Shown here: in pieces, positions 22,639-32,670 of the stretch
How the letters are laid out: every line of letters begins with the position of its first letter
Numbering within the stretch: position 1 is the stretch's first letter
From: Oscillospiraceae bacterium
GTDB lineage: Bacteria; Bacillota; Clostridia; Oscillospirales; CAG-272
Length of the DNA: 33,665 nucleotides
Assembly: GCA_015064785.1 (NCBI GenBank)
Contig: SVRM01000038.1
Location: forward strand, 1-33,665
Direction of reading: 5' to 3'
Position numbers and translations under genes: made by a program
The notes under the pieces: model-generated
Databases searched by the model: none
What the model was told of the DNA's origin: nothing
What the model saw: the letters and a program-made list of their open reading frames with translations, nothing else

Positions 22639-23718
22639 ATGGATCACCGCTCGGAGCTGAGCGAACGGAAAAAGCAGATTCTGAAAGCCATCATTGATGT
22701 GCATATCCGGCTCGGAGAACCGGTCGGATCCAAGTTCCTGACCCAGAATGAGCAGATTGCTCTGTCGAGTGCCACGATCCGCAACGAAATGGCGGAGCTG
22801 GAGGAAATGGGCTATCTGGAACAGCCGCATACCTCGGCAGGACGTGTTCCGTCCCGTGCCGGCTACAGGCTGTATGTCGACTCTCTGATGAACCGTTATC
22901 CCGTCACCGCACGCGAAACGGAAGAGCTGAACACGCTGATGCGCCAGAAAATTGACGCGCTGGACAAAATGCTGGAGCAGGCGGGAAAAATGGTCTCGCT
23001 TCTGACAGGCTACACCTCTCTGACCATGAAGGCAGGCGGTGGCGGCGGCGTTGTCAGACGGTTCGATGCGGTATGGCTGGACGATCATTGCTTTATCCTT
23101 GTCATGACGATGGATGGTGAGGCGGTACAGTCGAAAACCGTGCATACCGAGCATCCGGCATCCAGGGAAACGCTCGTTCATCTGTGTTCCGTACTCAATG
23201 AAACCATTGCCGGGGTCACGCCGGAGCAGATCAATCTGCCGCGGATGATGGCGATGGAGGGGGCGATGGGTGCAGATGCTCAGCTGATCTCCCCGGTTAT
23301 CAAAAGCGTGTATGAGGTCATCGGCACCCGGGGCGCGGGAGATATCCGTTTTGAAGGCGTCAACAAGATGCTTCAGTATCCGGAGTTTTCCGACGTGGAA
23401 CGCATCCGCGAGATGTTTGATGTGCTGGAGAACAAGGACGAGATCATGAACGTGATGACGGCGGCGGAAACAGACCGCGTCAATGTTCTGATCGGCGGAG
23501 AAACCACGGTCAGAACCATGGCAAACTCCACGCTGGTCTTCCGCAATCTGACGGAGAACGGACGGGTCATCGGTGCCATTGGTGTCATCGGTCCGTGCCG
23601 CATGGATTACTCCAAGGTTGTCACGCTGGTTGAGGCGATGACCGACCGGATCACCACTATGCTCGGCACATCCCCGCCGGGACTTGCACCGGGTCAGCCG
23701 CCCAAAGAACCACAGTAA
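22639..23718 (+). CDS. hrcA: Heat-inducible transcription repressor HrcA
   Basis: HrcA represses class I heat-shock genes by binding CIRCE and needs GroEL to stay folded, which links repression to chaperone supply. The 359-residue product has the N-terminal winged-helix (ERKKQILKAIIDVHIRLGEP and SSATIRNEMAELEEMGYLEQPHTSAGRVPS, about residues 9-75), a GAF-like middle and the C-terminal GAIGVIGPCRMDYSKVV signature. AAAGGAGG 10 bases before the ATG supports the start. It is the first gene of hrcA-grpE-dnaK behind the CIRCE at 22561. The C-terminus ends in a Pro-rich tail (PPGLAPGQPPKEPQ), slightly longer than usual. Confidence 0.98.
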   Translation: MDHRSELSERKKQILKAIIDVHIRLGEPVGSKFLTQNEQIALSSATIRNEMAELEEMGYLEQPHTSAGRVPSRAGYRLYVDSLMNRYPVTARETEELNTLMRQKIDALDKMLEQAGKMVSLLTGYTSLTMKAGGGGGVVRRFDAVWLDDHCFILVMTMDGEAVQSKTVHTEHPASRETLVHLCSVLNETIAGVTPEQINLPRMMAMEGAMGADAQLISPVIKSVYEVIGTRGAGDIRFEGVNKMLQYPEFSDVERIREMFDVLENKDEIMNVMTAAETDRVNVLIGGETTVRTMANSTLVFRNLTENGRVIGAIGVIGPCRMDYSKVVTLVEAMTDRITTMLGTSPPGLAPGQPPKEPQ

Positions 23719-23763
23719 AGAACAGCGCGGAGTTCCGCGGTACAGATAAAGAAAGGATTCATC

Positions 23764-24324
23764 ATGAAGGATAAGGAAAAGACCAAGGCGGAAAACAAAG
23801 CGGCGGAGGCTGCTGCCGAAACCGAGGAAAATACCGCCGAAACCGGAAATACGGCTGAAGAGGAGGTCAATCCTCTGGCGGCGGAGCTGGAAGCACGCAC
23901 TGCTGAGCTTGCCGCAGAAAAGGAAAAATACCTGCGCATGGCAGCGGAATATGACAATTACCGCCGCCGCAGTGCAAAGGAACGCGAGGCTGCGTACTCC
24001 GATGCATATGCCGATGCGCTGATGCAGATCATCCCTGTCATCGACAACCTTGAACGTGCTGCCGGGTACGGCAATGCCGGTGACGCAAAGCAGCTTGCCG
24101 ACGGCGTCAACATGATCCTGACACAGTTTACCGGCGTGCTTGAAAAGATGGGCATTGAGGCATTCGGCGAAAAGGGAGATGTATTTGACCCCAACATTCA
24201 CAATGCAATCATGCATGAGGAGGACCCCGATCAGGAGGAAAGCATCCTCGGCGAGGTATTCCAGCGAGGTTACCGCCGCGGCGACAAGATCATCCGCTGT
24301 GCGATGGTCAAGGTTATCAACTAA
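23764..24324 (+). CDS. grpE: Nucleotide exchange factor GrpE
   Basis: GrpE releases ADP from DnaK as a homodimer. The 186-residue protein has an acidic, Ala/Glu-rich disordered N-terminus, a long coiled-coil segment (about residues 38-75, including KYLRMAAEYDNYRRRSAKE), and the C-terminal beta domain with the signature DPNIHNAIMHEEDPDQEESILGEVFQRGY. It lies 45 bases after hrcA with its own SD (AAAGGA) and 57 bases before dnaK. The order hrcA-grpE-dnaK is standard in Firmicutes. Confidence 0.97.
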   Translation: MKDKEKTKAENKAAEAAAETEENTAETGNTAEEEVNPLAAELEARTAELAAEKEKYLRMAAEYDNYRRRSAKEREAAYSDAYADALMQIIPVIDNLERAAGYGNAGDAKQLADGVNMILTQFTGVLEKMGIEAFGEKGDVFDPNIHNAIMHEEDPDQEESILGEVFQRGYRRGDKIIRCAMVKVIN

Positions 24325-24378
24325 GTATCATATATTTCATTTATATAGATAAATTCATGTATTCAAAGGAGATTATAG

Positions 24379-26199
<1,821 letters not shown>

Positions 26200-26270
26200 T
26201 CGGGCGAATTCTATACACCCACAATGAAATAAGGGGCTGCGGTATGAATATGCGGCAGTCCGGATTACCG

Positions 26271-26331
26271 GCGGGGGACTGCTTGGATTCACCATCATAC
26301 GTGGGTCCACCGGGTTCCCCGCGGACTTTTT
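26271..26331 (+). terminator. Terminator between dnaK and dnaJ
   Basis: GCGGGGGA (26271-26278) pairs with TTCCCCGC (26315-26322), and an inner TGGATTCAC/GTGGGTCCA stem adds nine pairs with two G-U. GGAC and five Ts follow. The rest of the 312-base dnaK-dnaJ gap holds a possible -10 TATAAT (26419-26424) without a clear -35 and no CIRCE that I can see. Confidence 0.75.
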
Positions 26332-26511
26332 GCCGTGAAACCTGCGAAAAGCGGTTTGTTTTACGAAAATTTTGAAAAATTCACAATTTATCCGTAGATT
26401 CGCGGCGGTCATATCTGATATAATAATATAAGATGCAAATATTCCGCTGTACTTCCGGCGTGCTTTGGTTTTCACCGGCGGTGCGGCAGCAAGGAAAGGG
26501 TTTACCATCCT

Positions 26512-27654
26512 ATGGCAGAAACAAAACGCGATTATTACGAGGTGCTTGGACTGCAAAAAAGTGCAAGTGCCGATGAAATCAAGCGCGCGTACCGTCAGCT
26601 TGCGAAAAAGTATCATCCTGATATGAATCCGGGCGACAGTGACGCGGAGCAGAAATTCAAGGAAGTCAATGAAGCATACGCCATTCTGTCCGATACGGAT
26701 AAGAAAGCAAAGTATGACCAGTATGGATTTGCCGGCGTTGACCCGAACATGGGTGCCGGAGGTGGCTTTGGCGGCGGGTTCGGCGGTATGGATTTCGATA
26801 TCTCCGATATTTTCGGCAGCTTTTTCGGCGGCGGTATGGGCGGTTCTCAGCAGAGACGGAACGGTCCTGTCCGCGGCGACGACATCCACCTGCGCATTAC
26901 TGTATCGTTCGAGGATGCGGCATTCGGCTGCAAGAAGGACATCACATTCACGCGCGTCGAACGCTGTACCGACTGTTCCGGAACCGGTGCGGAAAAAGGT
27001 ACCACGCCGGAACGCTGTTCTAACTGTAACGGTTCCGGTCAGGTACGTATTCAGCAGAGAACCGCACTCGGTGTCTTCCAGTCCTCCCGCGCCTGCGATG
27101 CGTGCGGCGGTACCGGTAAGATCATCAAGAATCCGTGTCAGACATGCCGCGGTACCGGTGCAAGAAAGGTACAGAAGAAGATCGAGGTTTCGATTCCCGC
27201 AGGGTGCGATGACGGCATGATGCTTGCACTGCGCGAGCAGGGTTCGGAGGGCAAGAACGGCGGTCCGACCGGTGACGTCATTCTGACAGTCAATGTCCGT
27301 CCGCATCATATCTTCGAGCGCGACGGCTACGATATTGCCTGTGAAATTCCGATTACATTCCCGGAAGCAACCCTCGGTGCGGAAATTGATGTTCCGACGC
27401 TGGAGGGCGATGTCAAGTATACCATTCCCGAGGGAACGCAGACCGGCACGGTCTTCACCATCCGCGGAAAGGGCATTCAGGTACTCGGTTCCAAAAACAA
27501 GGGGGACTTGCATTTCACCGTTGTCATCGAGGTTCCCAAGAGTCTGACGGAAAAGCAGAAGGATATTCTGCGCCAGTTCTCAGAGTCCTGCGGAAAGAAC
27601 AATTACACGAAAAAAGAGAGCTTTCTCGGAAAGATTTTCGGAAACAGAAATTAA
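26512..27654 (+). CDS. dnaJ: Chaperone protein DnaJ (Hsp40)
   Basis: DnaJ delivers unfolded proteins to DnaK and stimulates its ATPase. The 380-residue protein is a full type I DnaJ. The J domain comes first (HPD at 35-37), then a Gly/Phe-rich linker (about 80-115). The zinc domain has four CxxCxGxG repeats (CTDCSGTG, CSNCNGSG, CDACGGTG, CQTCRGTG), and the C-terminal substrate domain ends near the SFLGKIFGN tail. It is separated from dnaK by a 312-base gap with a strong terminator, so it has at least partly separate transcription, unlike the simple dnaK-dnaJ operon. AAGGAAAGGG lies 11 bases before the ATG. Confidence 0.98.
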   Translation: MAETKRDYYEVLGLQKSASADEIKRAYRQLAKKYHPDMNPGDSDAEQKFKEVNEAYAILSDTDKKAKYDQYGFAGVDPNMGAGGGFGGGFGGMDFDISDIFGSFFGGGMGGSQQRRNGPVRGDDIHLRITVSFEDAAFGCKKDITFTRVERCTDCSGTGAEKGTTPERCSNCNGSGQVRIQQRTALGVFQSSRACDACGGTGKIIKNPCQTCRGTGARKVQKKIEVSIPAGCDDGMMLALREQGSEGKNGGPTGDVILTVNVRPHHIFERDGYDIACEIPITFPEATLGAEIDVPTLEGDVKYTIPEGTQTGTVFTIRGKGIQVLGSKNKGDLHFTVVIEVPKSLTEKQKDILRQFSESCGKNNYTKKESFLGKIFGNRN

Positions 27655-27667
27655 ACAGAATGCATAG

Positions 27668-27700
27668 AAGGAGACACATGCTTGATGCATGTGCCTCCTT
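27668..27700 (+). other. Hairpin between dnaJ and prmA that pairs an SD-like AAGGAG
   Basis: AAGGAGACACATGC (27668-27681) pairs with GCATGTGCCTCCTT (27687-27700), 14 bp with one mismatch and a TTGAT loop. Only three Ts end it, so it is a poor terminator. The left arm holds AAGGAG and an ATG (27678) that opens a 35-codon frame ending at 27785, inside prmA. Confidence 0.5.
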
Positions 27701-27766
27701 TGGAATGTCAATCGAAACCGATTTGGAAGGAGAACCCCGCCGACGGTGCCGGGGATGTGGTGAATT

Positions 27767-28681
27767 ATGGAATGGACACAACTGAAGGTCAACGGTAAAT
27801 TGGAGGATAAGGAAACCATCTGTGCGGTTATGATGCTGCTGGATAATCAGATCATGATCGAGGACTATTCCGACATCGATATGGATACGGTATATGCCGA
27901 TCTGATCGACGAAAGTATTCTGAACTGTGACAAGACCAAGATCGCGGTTTCCATTTATGTCCCGGAGGATAAGAGTCTGGCGGAATATGCTGCGTTCCTG
28001 CGTGACCGGTTCCGTGATCTCGGCGTGGAATGTGACATTGAATTTGTCGGCGTCGATGAAGAAGCGTGGTCGACGGCATGGAGAAAGTATTATCACCCGA
28101 CGAAAATCGGAGAAAAGCTGGTTGTTGTGCCGCTGTGGGAAACCTATGAGGCATCCGAGGGCGAAATTATCGTTCACATGGATCCCGGTATGGCATTCGG
28201 TACCGGCACACATGAGACGACACGTCTGTGCGCATCGCTGCTTGAAAAGTATACCCGGCCTGGTGACCATATGCTTGATGTCGGTACCGGCTCCGGTATC
28301 CTTGCCATCTGCGCATCGCTGCTGGGTGCGGGCGATTGCTATGCATATGATATCGACCCGGTGGCTGTCCGTGTTGCGAAGGAAAACATGGAGGAAAACC
28401 GCGTGACGAATGTCACCTGCGGTGTTTCCGATCTGCTGCGCGATGTCGACAGAACGCAGCCGTATACGATCTGCACGGCAAATATCGTGGCGGATATCAT
28501 CATCCGCATGGCACCGGACATCGGAGAACTGCTTGCCGACGGTGCGGTTTATATTACCTCCGGCATCATCACCGAGCGCGCAGAGGAGGTCCGTGCGGCA
28601 ATGCTGGAAAACGGCTTTGCGGTGCTGGATGAAGTGCGCGATAACGGCTGGACGGCATTTGCTTTTTCACCGGTTCGCTGA
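27767..28681 (+). CDS. prmA: Ribosomal protein L11 methyltransferase
   Basis: PrmA trimethylates ribosomal protein L11 using SAM. The 304-residue protein has the N-terminal L11-binding domain, the family signature DPGMAFGTGTHETT (139-152), SAM motif I LDVGTGSGILA (170-180), DIDPVAV (acidic loop) and the catalytic-loop segment TANIVADII. The start must be 27767 or later because an in-frame TGA lies at 27761-27763. The nearest strong SD (AAGGAG, 27728-27733) is 34 bases upstream, with a small CCCCG/CGGGG hairpin between, so initiation may depend on folding or on coupling to the small upstream frame. dnaJ-prmA-rsmE is a common Firmicute gene order. Confidence 0.97.
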   Translation: MEWTQLKVNGKLEDKETICAVMMLLDNQIMIEDYSDIDMDTVYADLIDESILNCDKTKIAVSIYVPEDKSLAEYAAFLRDRFRDLGVECDIEFVGVDEEAWSTAWRKYYHPTKIGEKLVVVPLWETYEASEGEIIVHMDPGMAFGTGTHETTRLCASLLEKYTRPGDHMLDVGTGSGILAICASLLGAGDCYAYDIDPVAVRVAKENMEENRVTNVTCGVSDLLRDVDRTQPYTICTANIVADIIIRMAPDIGELLADGAVYITSGIITERAEEVRAAMLENGFAVLDEVRDNGWTAFAFSPVR

Positions 28682-28691
28682 GCAATCCGGA

Positions 28692-28764
28692 CGGCGTTTG
28701 TTTTGGTGTTTCTTCACAAAATCATCACACAGCTTTTGTGAAACGTGACCAAACGCCGATTTTT
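28692..28764 (+). terminator. Composite terminator after prmA
   Basis: Outer stem CGGCGTTTG (28692-28700) with CAAACGCCG (28750-28758) and inner stem TTCACAAAA (28713-28721) with TTTTGTGAA (28734-28742) form one long hairpin, followed by ATTTTTG. Confidence 0.85.
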
Positions 28765-28838
28765 GCAGGAAAAACAGCGGAAAACAGCTTGAAATTGTTA
28801 ATAAAATAAAAATTTATGGATAATATCCAAAATAACCT

Positions 28839-28867
28839 TTGACAAATTGGGCATTTTGTAGTATAAT
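28839..28867 (+). promoter_or_regulatory. Consensus sigma-A promoter of rsmE
   Basis: Perfect TTGACA (28839-28844), 17-bp spacer, perfect TATAAT (28862-28867). It separates rsmE transcription from prmA. Confidence 0.9.
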
Positions 28868-28940
28868 AGTAATGCGATGAGCTGAAAAACCAGCAAATCC
28901 CGAGGAACTCAAAAATCGCTTCGGAGGGAATTATTAAACC

Positions 28941-29714
28941 ATGGCAAGATTTTTCCTGTCGCGCGATGCGATGGATCTTGCAGCGGGCATGATCCCGATC
29001 GCAGGAGACGACGCACACCATATCGCGTTTTCCCTTCGCATGGCGGTGGGAGAGCGTCTGACGGTCTGCGATATGCAGAAAACCGAATACGTCTGCACAA
29101 TTACCGATATCAAGCCGGAGTTGGTTCTGCTGCACATCGATGAGATTCACGAAAACAGCACGGAACTGCCGCTGGAAATCACGCTGTATCAGTCACTGCC
29201 GAAGGGCGATAAGATGGAATACATCGTGCAGAAGGCAGTCGAGCTCGGCGTTTCCCGCGTGATTCCGGTTGCCGGTGCCAGATGCATTGTCAAGCTGGAT
29301 GAGCGGAATGCGCAGAAAAAAATTGTGCGATGGCAGAAAATTGCCGAGGAAGCCGCAAAGCAATGCGGGCGCGGAATGATTCCGCAGATCGGAATGCCGA
29401 TTTCCTTTGCCGGTGCGGTGGAGGAAGGCAGGAAGACCGATTTGCCGCTGTTCTGCTATGAGGGAGACGGAACAGTATCGCTGAAAACGGTGCTGGATGA
29501 AGCAAGGACGCGTTTGTCTGTCGGTGACGGAAATGCCGCTGCACCGCCGACAGCCGCAATTTACATCGGTCCCGAGGGCGGGTACGATACAAAGGAAGTC
29601 GCGCTTGCCGCGGCGGCGGGTTTTCCGTCGGTCAATCTGGGCCGCAGAATTCTGCGCTGTGAAACGGCGTCGGGATTTGTGCTTTCCTGTGTGACCTATG
29701 CGTTTGAATTATAA
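28941..29714 (+). CDS. rsmE: 16S rRNA (uracil-1498-N3)-methyltransferase
   Basis: RsmE is a SPOUT-class methyltransferase that modifies U1498 of 16S rRNA, in the decoding region. The 257-residue product begins with the PUA-like part (ARFFLSRDA..., DDAHHI.FSLRM) and ends with the knotted SPOUT signatures: YIGPEGGY (208-215) and LGRRILRCETA (233-243). LPKGDKMEYIVQKAVELGV is also diagnostic. GGAGGG lies about 12 bases before the ATG. It has its own consensus promoter, although the dnaJ-prmA-rsmE order is kept. Confidence 0.97.
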   Translation: MARFFLSRDAMDLAAGMIPIAGDDAHHIAFSLRMAVGERLTVCDMQKTEYVCTITDIKPELVLLHIDEIHENSTELPLEITLYQSLPKGDKMEYIVQKAVELGVSRVIPVAGARCIVKLDERNAQKKIVRWQKIAEEAAKQCGRGMIPQIGMPISFAGAVEEGRKTDLPLFCYEGDGTVSLKTVLDEARTRLSVGDGNAAAPPTAAIYIGPEGGYDTKEVALAAAAGFPSVNLGRRILRCETASGFVLSCVTYAFEL

Positions 29715-29789
29715 GTGCGGATCTTGATATCCGCAAATCTATATTAAACTGTTTGCCGCGCCGGACACGACAGCAGGGGAAGGTTCGTT

Positions 29790-30587
29790 TTGAATATGAG
29801 TGAGAATAAGAAGAAACTGAAAAAAACAGCAGGTCCCGCAAAGCCTGTGATGACACAGGAAGAGAATGACCTGATGATGAATCGTCTGATGCTGGGCTTT
29901 GTGCTTGCCGTCTGTGCAGTCACCCTCGTTATGACGCTGAAGAATTCCTTTAATACCATCCAGATTTACGACACTGTCGGACCTGTGATGTCGGTTGTCT
30001 GCCTCGTCCTGTTTGCGGCGGCTGCTGTCTTCTTCGGTCTGCGTACCAAGCGCGGTATCGATGACAGCAAACGGATTCTGACACGCTGGAACGTGCTTGT
30101 GACCGGTGCGATTTCGCTGTTCTGCGGCATTATTTTCTTCTTGAATCCCTCGGTCGCATGTGCGTACTCGGTTGCTGCTGTGATCGGTGCATGTGTTCTG
30201 TATTTTATCTGGTATATTTATCCCCGTGCATTTTTTGCGCTTGCCTGCATGTGCCTTGCAGAGGGCTTTCTGATTCACGCAGGCTTCGGTCTGTCTACCG
30301 TCCGCACATTCAGCCACCTGCTCCAGATGGTGAGCAGAATCGGTGCTGTGATCCTTCCGATTGCCGCACTCGTTCTGTTCCTTGCTGCGGCGAAGAAGTA
30401 CCCGCGTGCGTTTGCCGGGATTGCACTGTGGCAGCCGCTGGCGGTCTGTGTACTGGCACTGATCGGTGCGGCACTGCTGTGGTGCGGCTCGTTCGGCATC
30501 TTCTATTTCGCATATCACTATGTGCTGTATGCACTCGCAGCTGTCATCGCTGCGATCGGCATTGTTTATACAGTGAAAAGCATCTGA
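29790..30587 (+). CDS. Unknown multi-pass membrane protein
   Basis: I do not recognise the family. The 265-residue product has a Lys-rich cytoplasmic N-terminus (SENKKKLKKTAG), then seven or eight hydrophobic segments separated by short loops, with no catalytic motif or long soluble domain. FYFAYHYVLY near the C-terminus is aromatic-rich. The start could be TTG at 29790 (GGGGAAGG with 6-base spacing) or ATG at 29796 (12-base spacing). It lies 75 bases after rsmE and 97 bases before the CdaR-like gene, with no clear promoter or terminator on either side, so it may be co-transcribed with them. A function cannot be inferred. Confidence 0.7.
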   Translation: MNMSENKKKLKKTAGPAKPVMTQEENDLMMNRLMLGFVLAVCAVTLVMTLKNSFNTIQIYDTVGPVMSVVCLVLFAAAAVFFGLRTKRGIDDSKRILTRWNVLVTGAISLFCGIIFFLNPSVACAYSVAAVIGACVLYFIWYIYPRAFFALACMCLAEGFLIHAGFGLSTVRTFSHLLQMVSRIGAVILPIAALVLFLAAAKKYPRAFAGIALWQPLAVCVLALIGAALLWCGSFGIFYFAYHYVLYALAAVIAAIGIVYTVKSI

Positions 30588-30684
30588 GTTTTCAAGCGAC
30601 AACACCAACGCATTCGGCGATTACGAAAAAATCCGCGGCGGCTGAGATTGCCTGCTGTGTTTCAAAATTAGGAGGAGGCACCAT

Positions 30685-31770
30685 ATGTCAACCAGATTGT
30701 TCCAGGGTATTATTCATCAGATGAGAGAAGCAGTGGAACGGGTGATTGGGGTCATTGATGAAAATGGCGTAATTATTTCCTGCAGCGAGCTTGTCAAGAT
30801 CGGCGAAACCAGACAGGGAATCCGTGACGAAATGGCATATACCACGGATTCTGTCGTGTCCGGCGGCTATACCTACCGTCCGATCGGCGGCGCGACAAAG
30901 AATGAGTACATCATTTTTGTCGAGGGTGAAGACAAGAAGGCGGAAGAGCTTGCCATGGTTCTTGCGGTTTCCTTGAGCAACATCAAGAATCTGTACGATG
31001 AAAAGTACGACAAGAGCTCGTTCATCAAGAATATCATCCTTGATAACATTCTCCCAAGCGACATCTACATCAAATCCAAAGAGCTGCATTTCTCGACAGA
31101 AGTGATGCGTATTGCGATTCTGATCAAGTTCTACGGAAAGATCGATATCATTCCCTACGATGTCGTGCAGAATATGTTCCCGGACAAGAACAAGGATTTT
31201 GTCATCAATGTCAGCGAGCATGATGTTGTCCTCATCAAGGAAGTCAAGCCCAATTACGAAATCCGCGAAGTCGAAAAGATGGCAAAGCAGATTGCGGATA
31301 CCATCAACGCGGAATTCTATACCAAGGTATCCATCGGTATCGGTACTGCGGTATCTACCATCAAAGACTTGGCGCGTTCCTACAAGGAAGCACAGACCTC
31401 CATTGAGGTCGGCAAGGTGTTTGACACCGAAAAGAATATCATTTCCTATGAAAATCTTGGCATCGGCCGCTTGATTTATCAGCTGCCGACGACACTTTGC
31501 GAAATGTTCATGAATGAGGTTTTCAAGAAGGGCAGCCTTGAAGCGCTCGACCGCGAAACGCTGATGACCATTCAGTGCTTCTTTGAAAACAACCTCAATG
31601 TCTCCGAAACCTCCCGCAAGCTGTTCGTACATAGAAATACGCTGGTTTATCGACTGGAAAAGATCCGCAAGCTCACGGGTCTGGATCTGCGTGAGTTTGA
31701 ACATGCTATCACATTCAAGGTTGCTTTGATGGTACAGAAGTACCTGTCCTCCAAGCCGATCAAGTACTGA
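30685..31770 (+). CDS. CdaR/PucR-family transcriptional regulator
   Basis: The 361-residue protein has the layout of sugar-diacid regulators (CdaR). It has an N-terminal sugar-diacid recognition-like domain beginning LFQGIIHQMREAVERVIGVIDENGVIISCS, a GGDEF-like middle (KVSIGIGTAVSTIKDLARSYKEAQTSIEVGK), and a C-terminal PucR-type helix-turn-helix (about residues 303-335, NVSETSRKLFVHRNTLVYRLEKIRKLTGLDL). CdaR in E. coli senses glucarate; here no diacid genes are adjacent, so the ligand is open. AGGAGG with good spacing supports the ATG at 30685. It lies just upstream of ftsEX with a 210-base gap that shows no obvious promoter. Confidence 0.88.
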   Translation: MSTRLFQGIIHQMREAVERVIGVIDENGVIISCSELVKIGETRQGIRDEMAYTTDSVVSGGYTYRPIGGATKNEYIIFVEGEDKKAEELAMVLAVSLSNIKNLYDEKYDKSSFIKNIILDNILPSDIYIKSKELHFSTEVMRIAILIKFYGKIDIIPYDVVQNMFPDKNKDFVINVSEHDVVLIKEVKPNYEIREVEKMAKQIADTINAEFYTKVSIGIGTAVSTIKDLARSYKEAQTSIEVGKVFDTEKNIISYENLGIGRLIYQLPTTLCEMFMNEVFKKGSLEALDRETLMTIQCFFENNLNVSETSRKLFVHRNTLVYRLEKIRKLTGLDLREFEHAITFKVALMVQKYLSSKPIKY

Positions 31771-31980
31771 TTCTGTCAGGACACCCCAACATCGGAGCCG
31801 GGAGAACGCAATCACCCAATGACATTACGATGCGCAAATGCGTCAATCCGCAGCTCCGGTTGATCGGGGACAGGGTTGGCGCGTTTCGTGTGTATAGTCC
31901 AAAAATTGTGCGCAATGTCAATGGATGATCCGAAATGCAGTCTCATACTATGCATAATTCACAATTCAGGATGGAGTTCT

Positions 31981-32670
31981 ATGATCGAATTTAATGACGT
32001 AAGTAAAATATTTCCAAATGGTACCGTTGCGCTGGAAAATGTCAACCTGAAGATCGAGGACGGCGAGTTCGTCTTCATCGTCGGTGCATCGGGCGCGGGC
32101 AAGTCGACGCTGATGCGGCTTTTGCTGCGTGAGGAAAAGGTATCCTCTGGTGTTCTGCGCGTGGGCGATTACGACCTGACGAAAATCCCGAACTACAAGA
32201 TTCCGTACTATCGCCGTCAGCTCGGCATGGTATTCCAGGATTTCCGTCTGTTTGATAAAAAGACCGTATATGAAAACGTCGCTTTTGCGATGCGCGTCAT
32301 CGGAGAACCGACCTCAGTCATCAAGCGCCGTGTGCCGACGATCCTTTCCATTGTCGGTCTGGTCGACAAATACAAGAATTTCCCCTCGGAGCTGTCCGGC
32401 GGTGAACAGCAGCGTGTGGCACTTGCAAGGGCGCTTGCCAACAATCCGCGCATCATCATCGCGGACGAGCCGACGGCCAACATCGACCCGAAGATGAAGA
32501 TGGAGATCATGAATCTGCTTGCCAAGATCAATTCCAAGGGCAAGACTGTCATTGTTGTCACCCATGAAAAGAATATTGTCGACTATTTCCAGAAGCGTGT
32601 CATCACGATCCGCGACGGACATGTTGTTGATGACAGAATCGGAGGTATGTTCGAAGATGAGAATGTATAA
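31981..32670 (+). CDS. ftsE: Cell-division ATP-binding protein FtsE
   Basis: FtsE is the ATPase of the FtsEX complex, which controls peptidoglycan hydrolases at the septum or side wall. The 229-residue protein has Walker A GASGAGKST (35-43), Q-loop MVFQDFRLFDKKTV, the ABC signature LSGGEQQRVALA, Walker B IIIADEP and H-loop VVTHE. The frame is open upstream to 31876, but those 35 residues do not match the family; the ATG at 31981, preceded by GGATGGAG, starts the canonical MIEFNDVSK. Its end overlaps ftsX by 14 bases, implying coupled translation. The upstream gap (31771-31980) contains GCATAATTCACAATTC, a common type of AT-rich repeat, but no readable promoter. Confidence 0.97.
   Translation: MIEFNDVSKIFPNGTVALENVNLKIEDGEFVFIVGASGAGKSTLMRLLLREEKVSSGVLRVGDYDLTKIPNYKIPYYRRQLGMVFQDFRLFDKKTVYENVAFAMRVIGEPTSVIKRRVPTILSIVGLVDKYKNFPSELSGGEQQRVALARALANNPRIIIADEPTANIDPKMKMEIMNLLAKINSKGKTVIVVTHEKNIVDYFQKRVITIRDGHVVDDRIGGMFEDENV

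Noticed and set aside
26244-26375. 43-codon plus-strand frame with AAGGGG upstream, between dnaK and dnaJ
   Set aside because: Most of it lies in the dnaK terminator hairpin; composition is Pro/Arg/Cys-rich and there is no domain. Probably chance.
29716-29735. TGCGGAT/ATCCGCA hairpin after rsmE as a terminator
   Set aside because: Only 7 bp and not followed by a run of Ts; cannot be called a terminator.
31785-31860. CGGAGC/GCTCCG pairing as a terminator after the CdaR-like gene
   Set aside because: The arms are about 60 bases apart, no T-run follows, and only weak wobble pairing lies between.
31876-31980. N-terminal extension of ftsE by 35 residues
   Set aside because: The extension does not match FtsE proteins and the ATG at 31981 has its own SD and the family's standard first residues.
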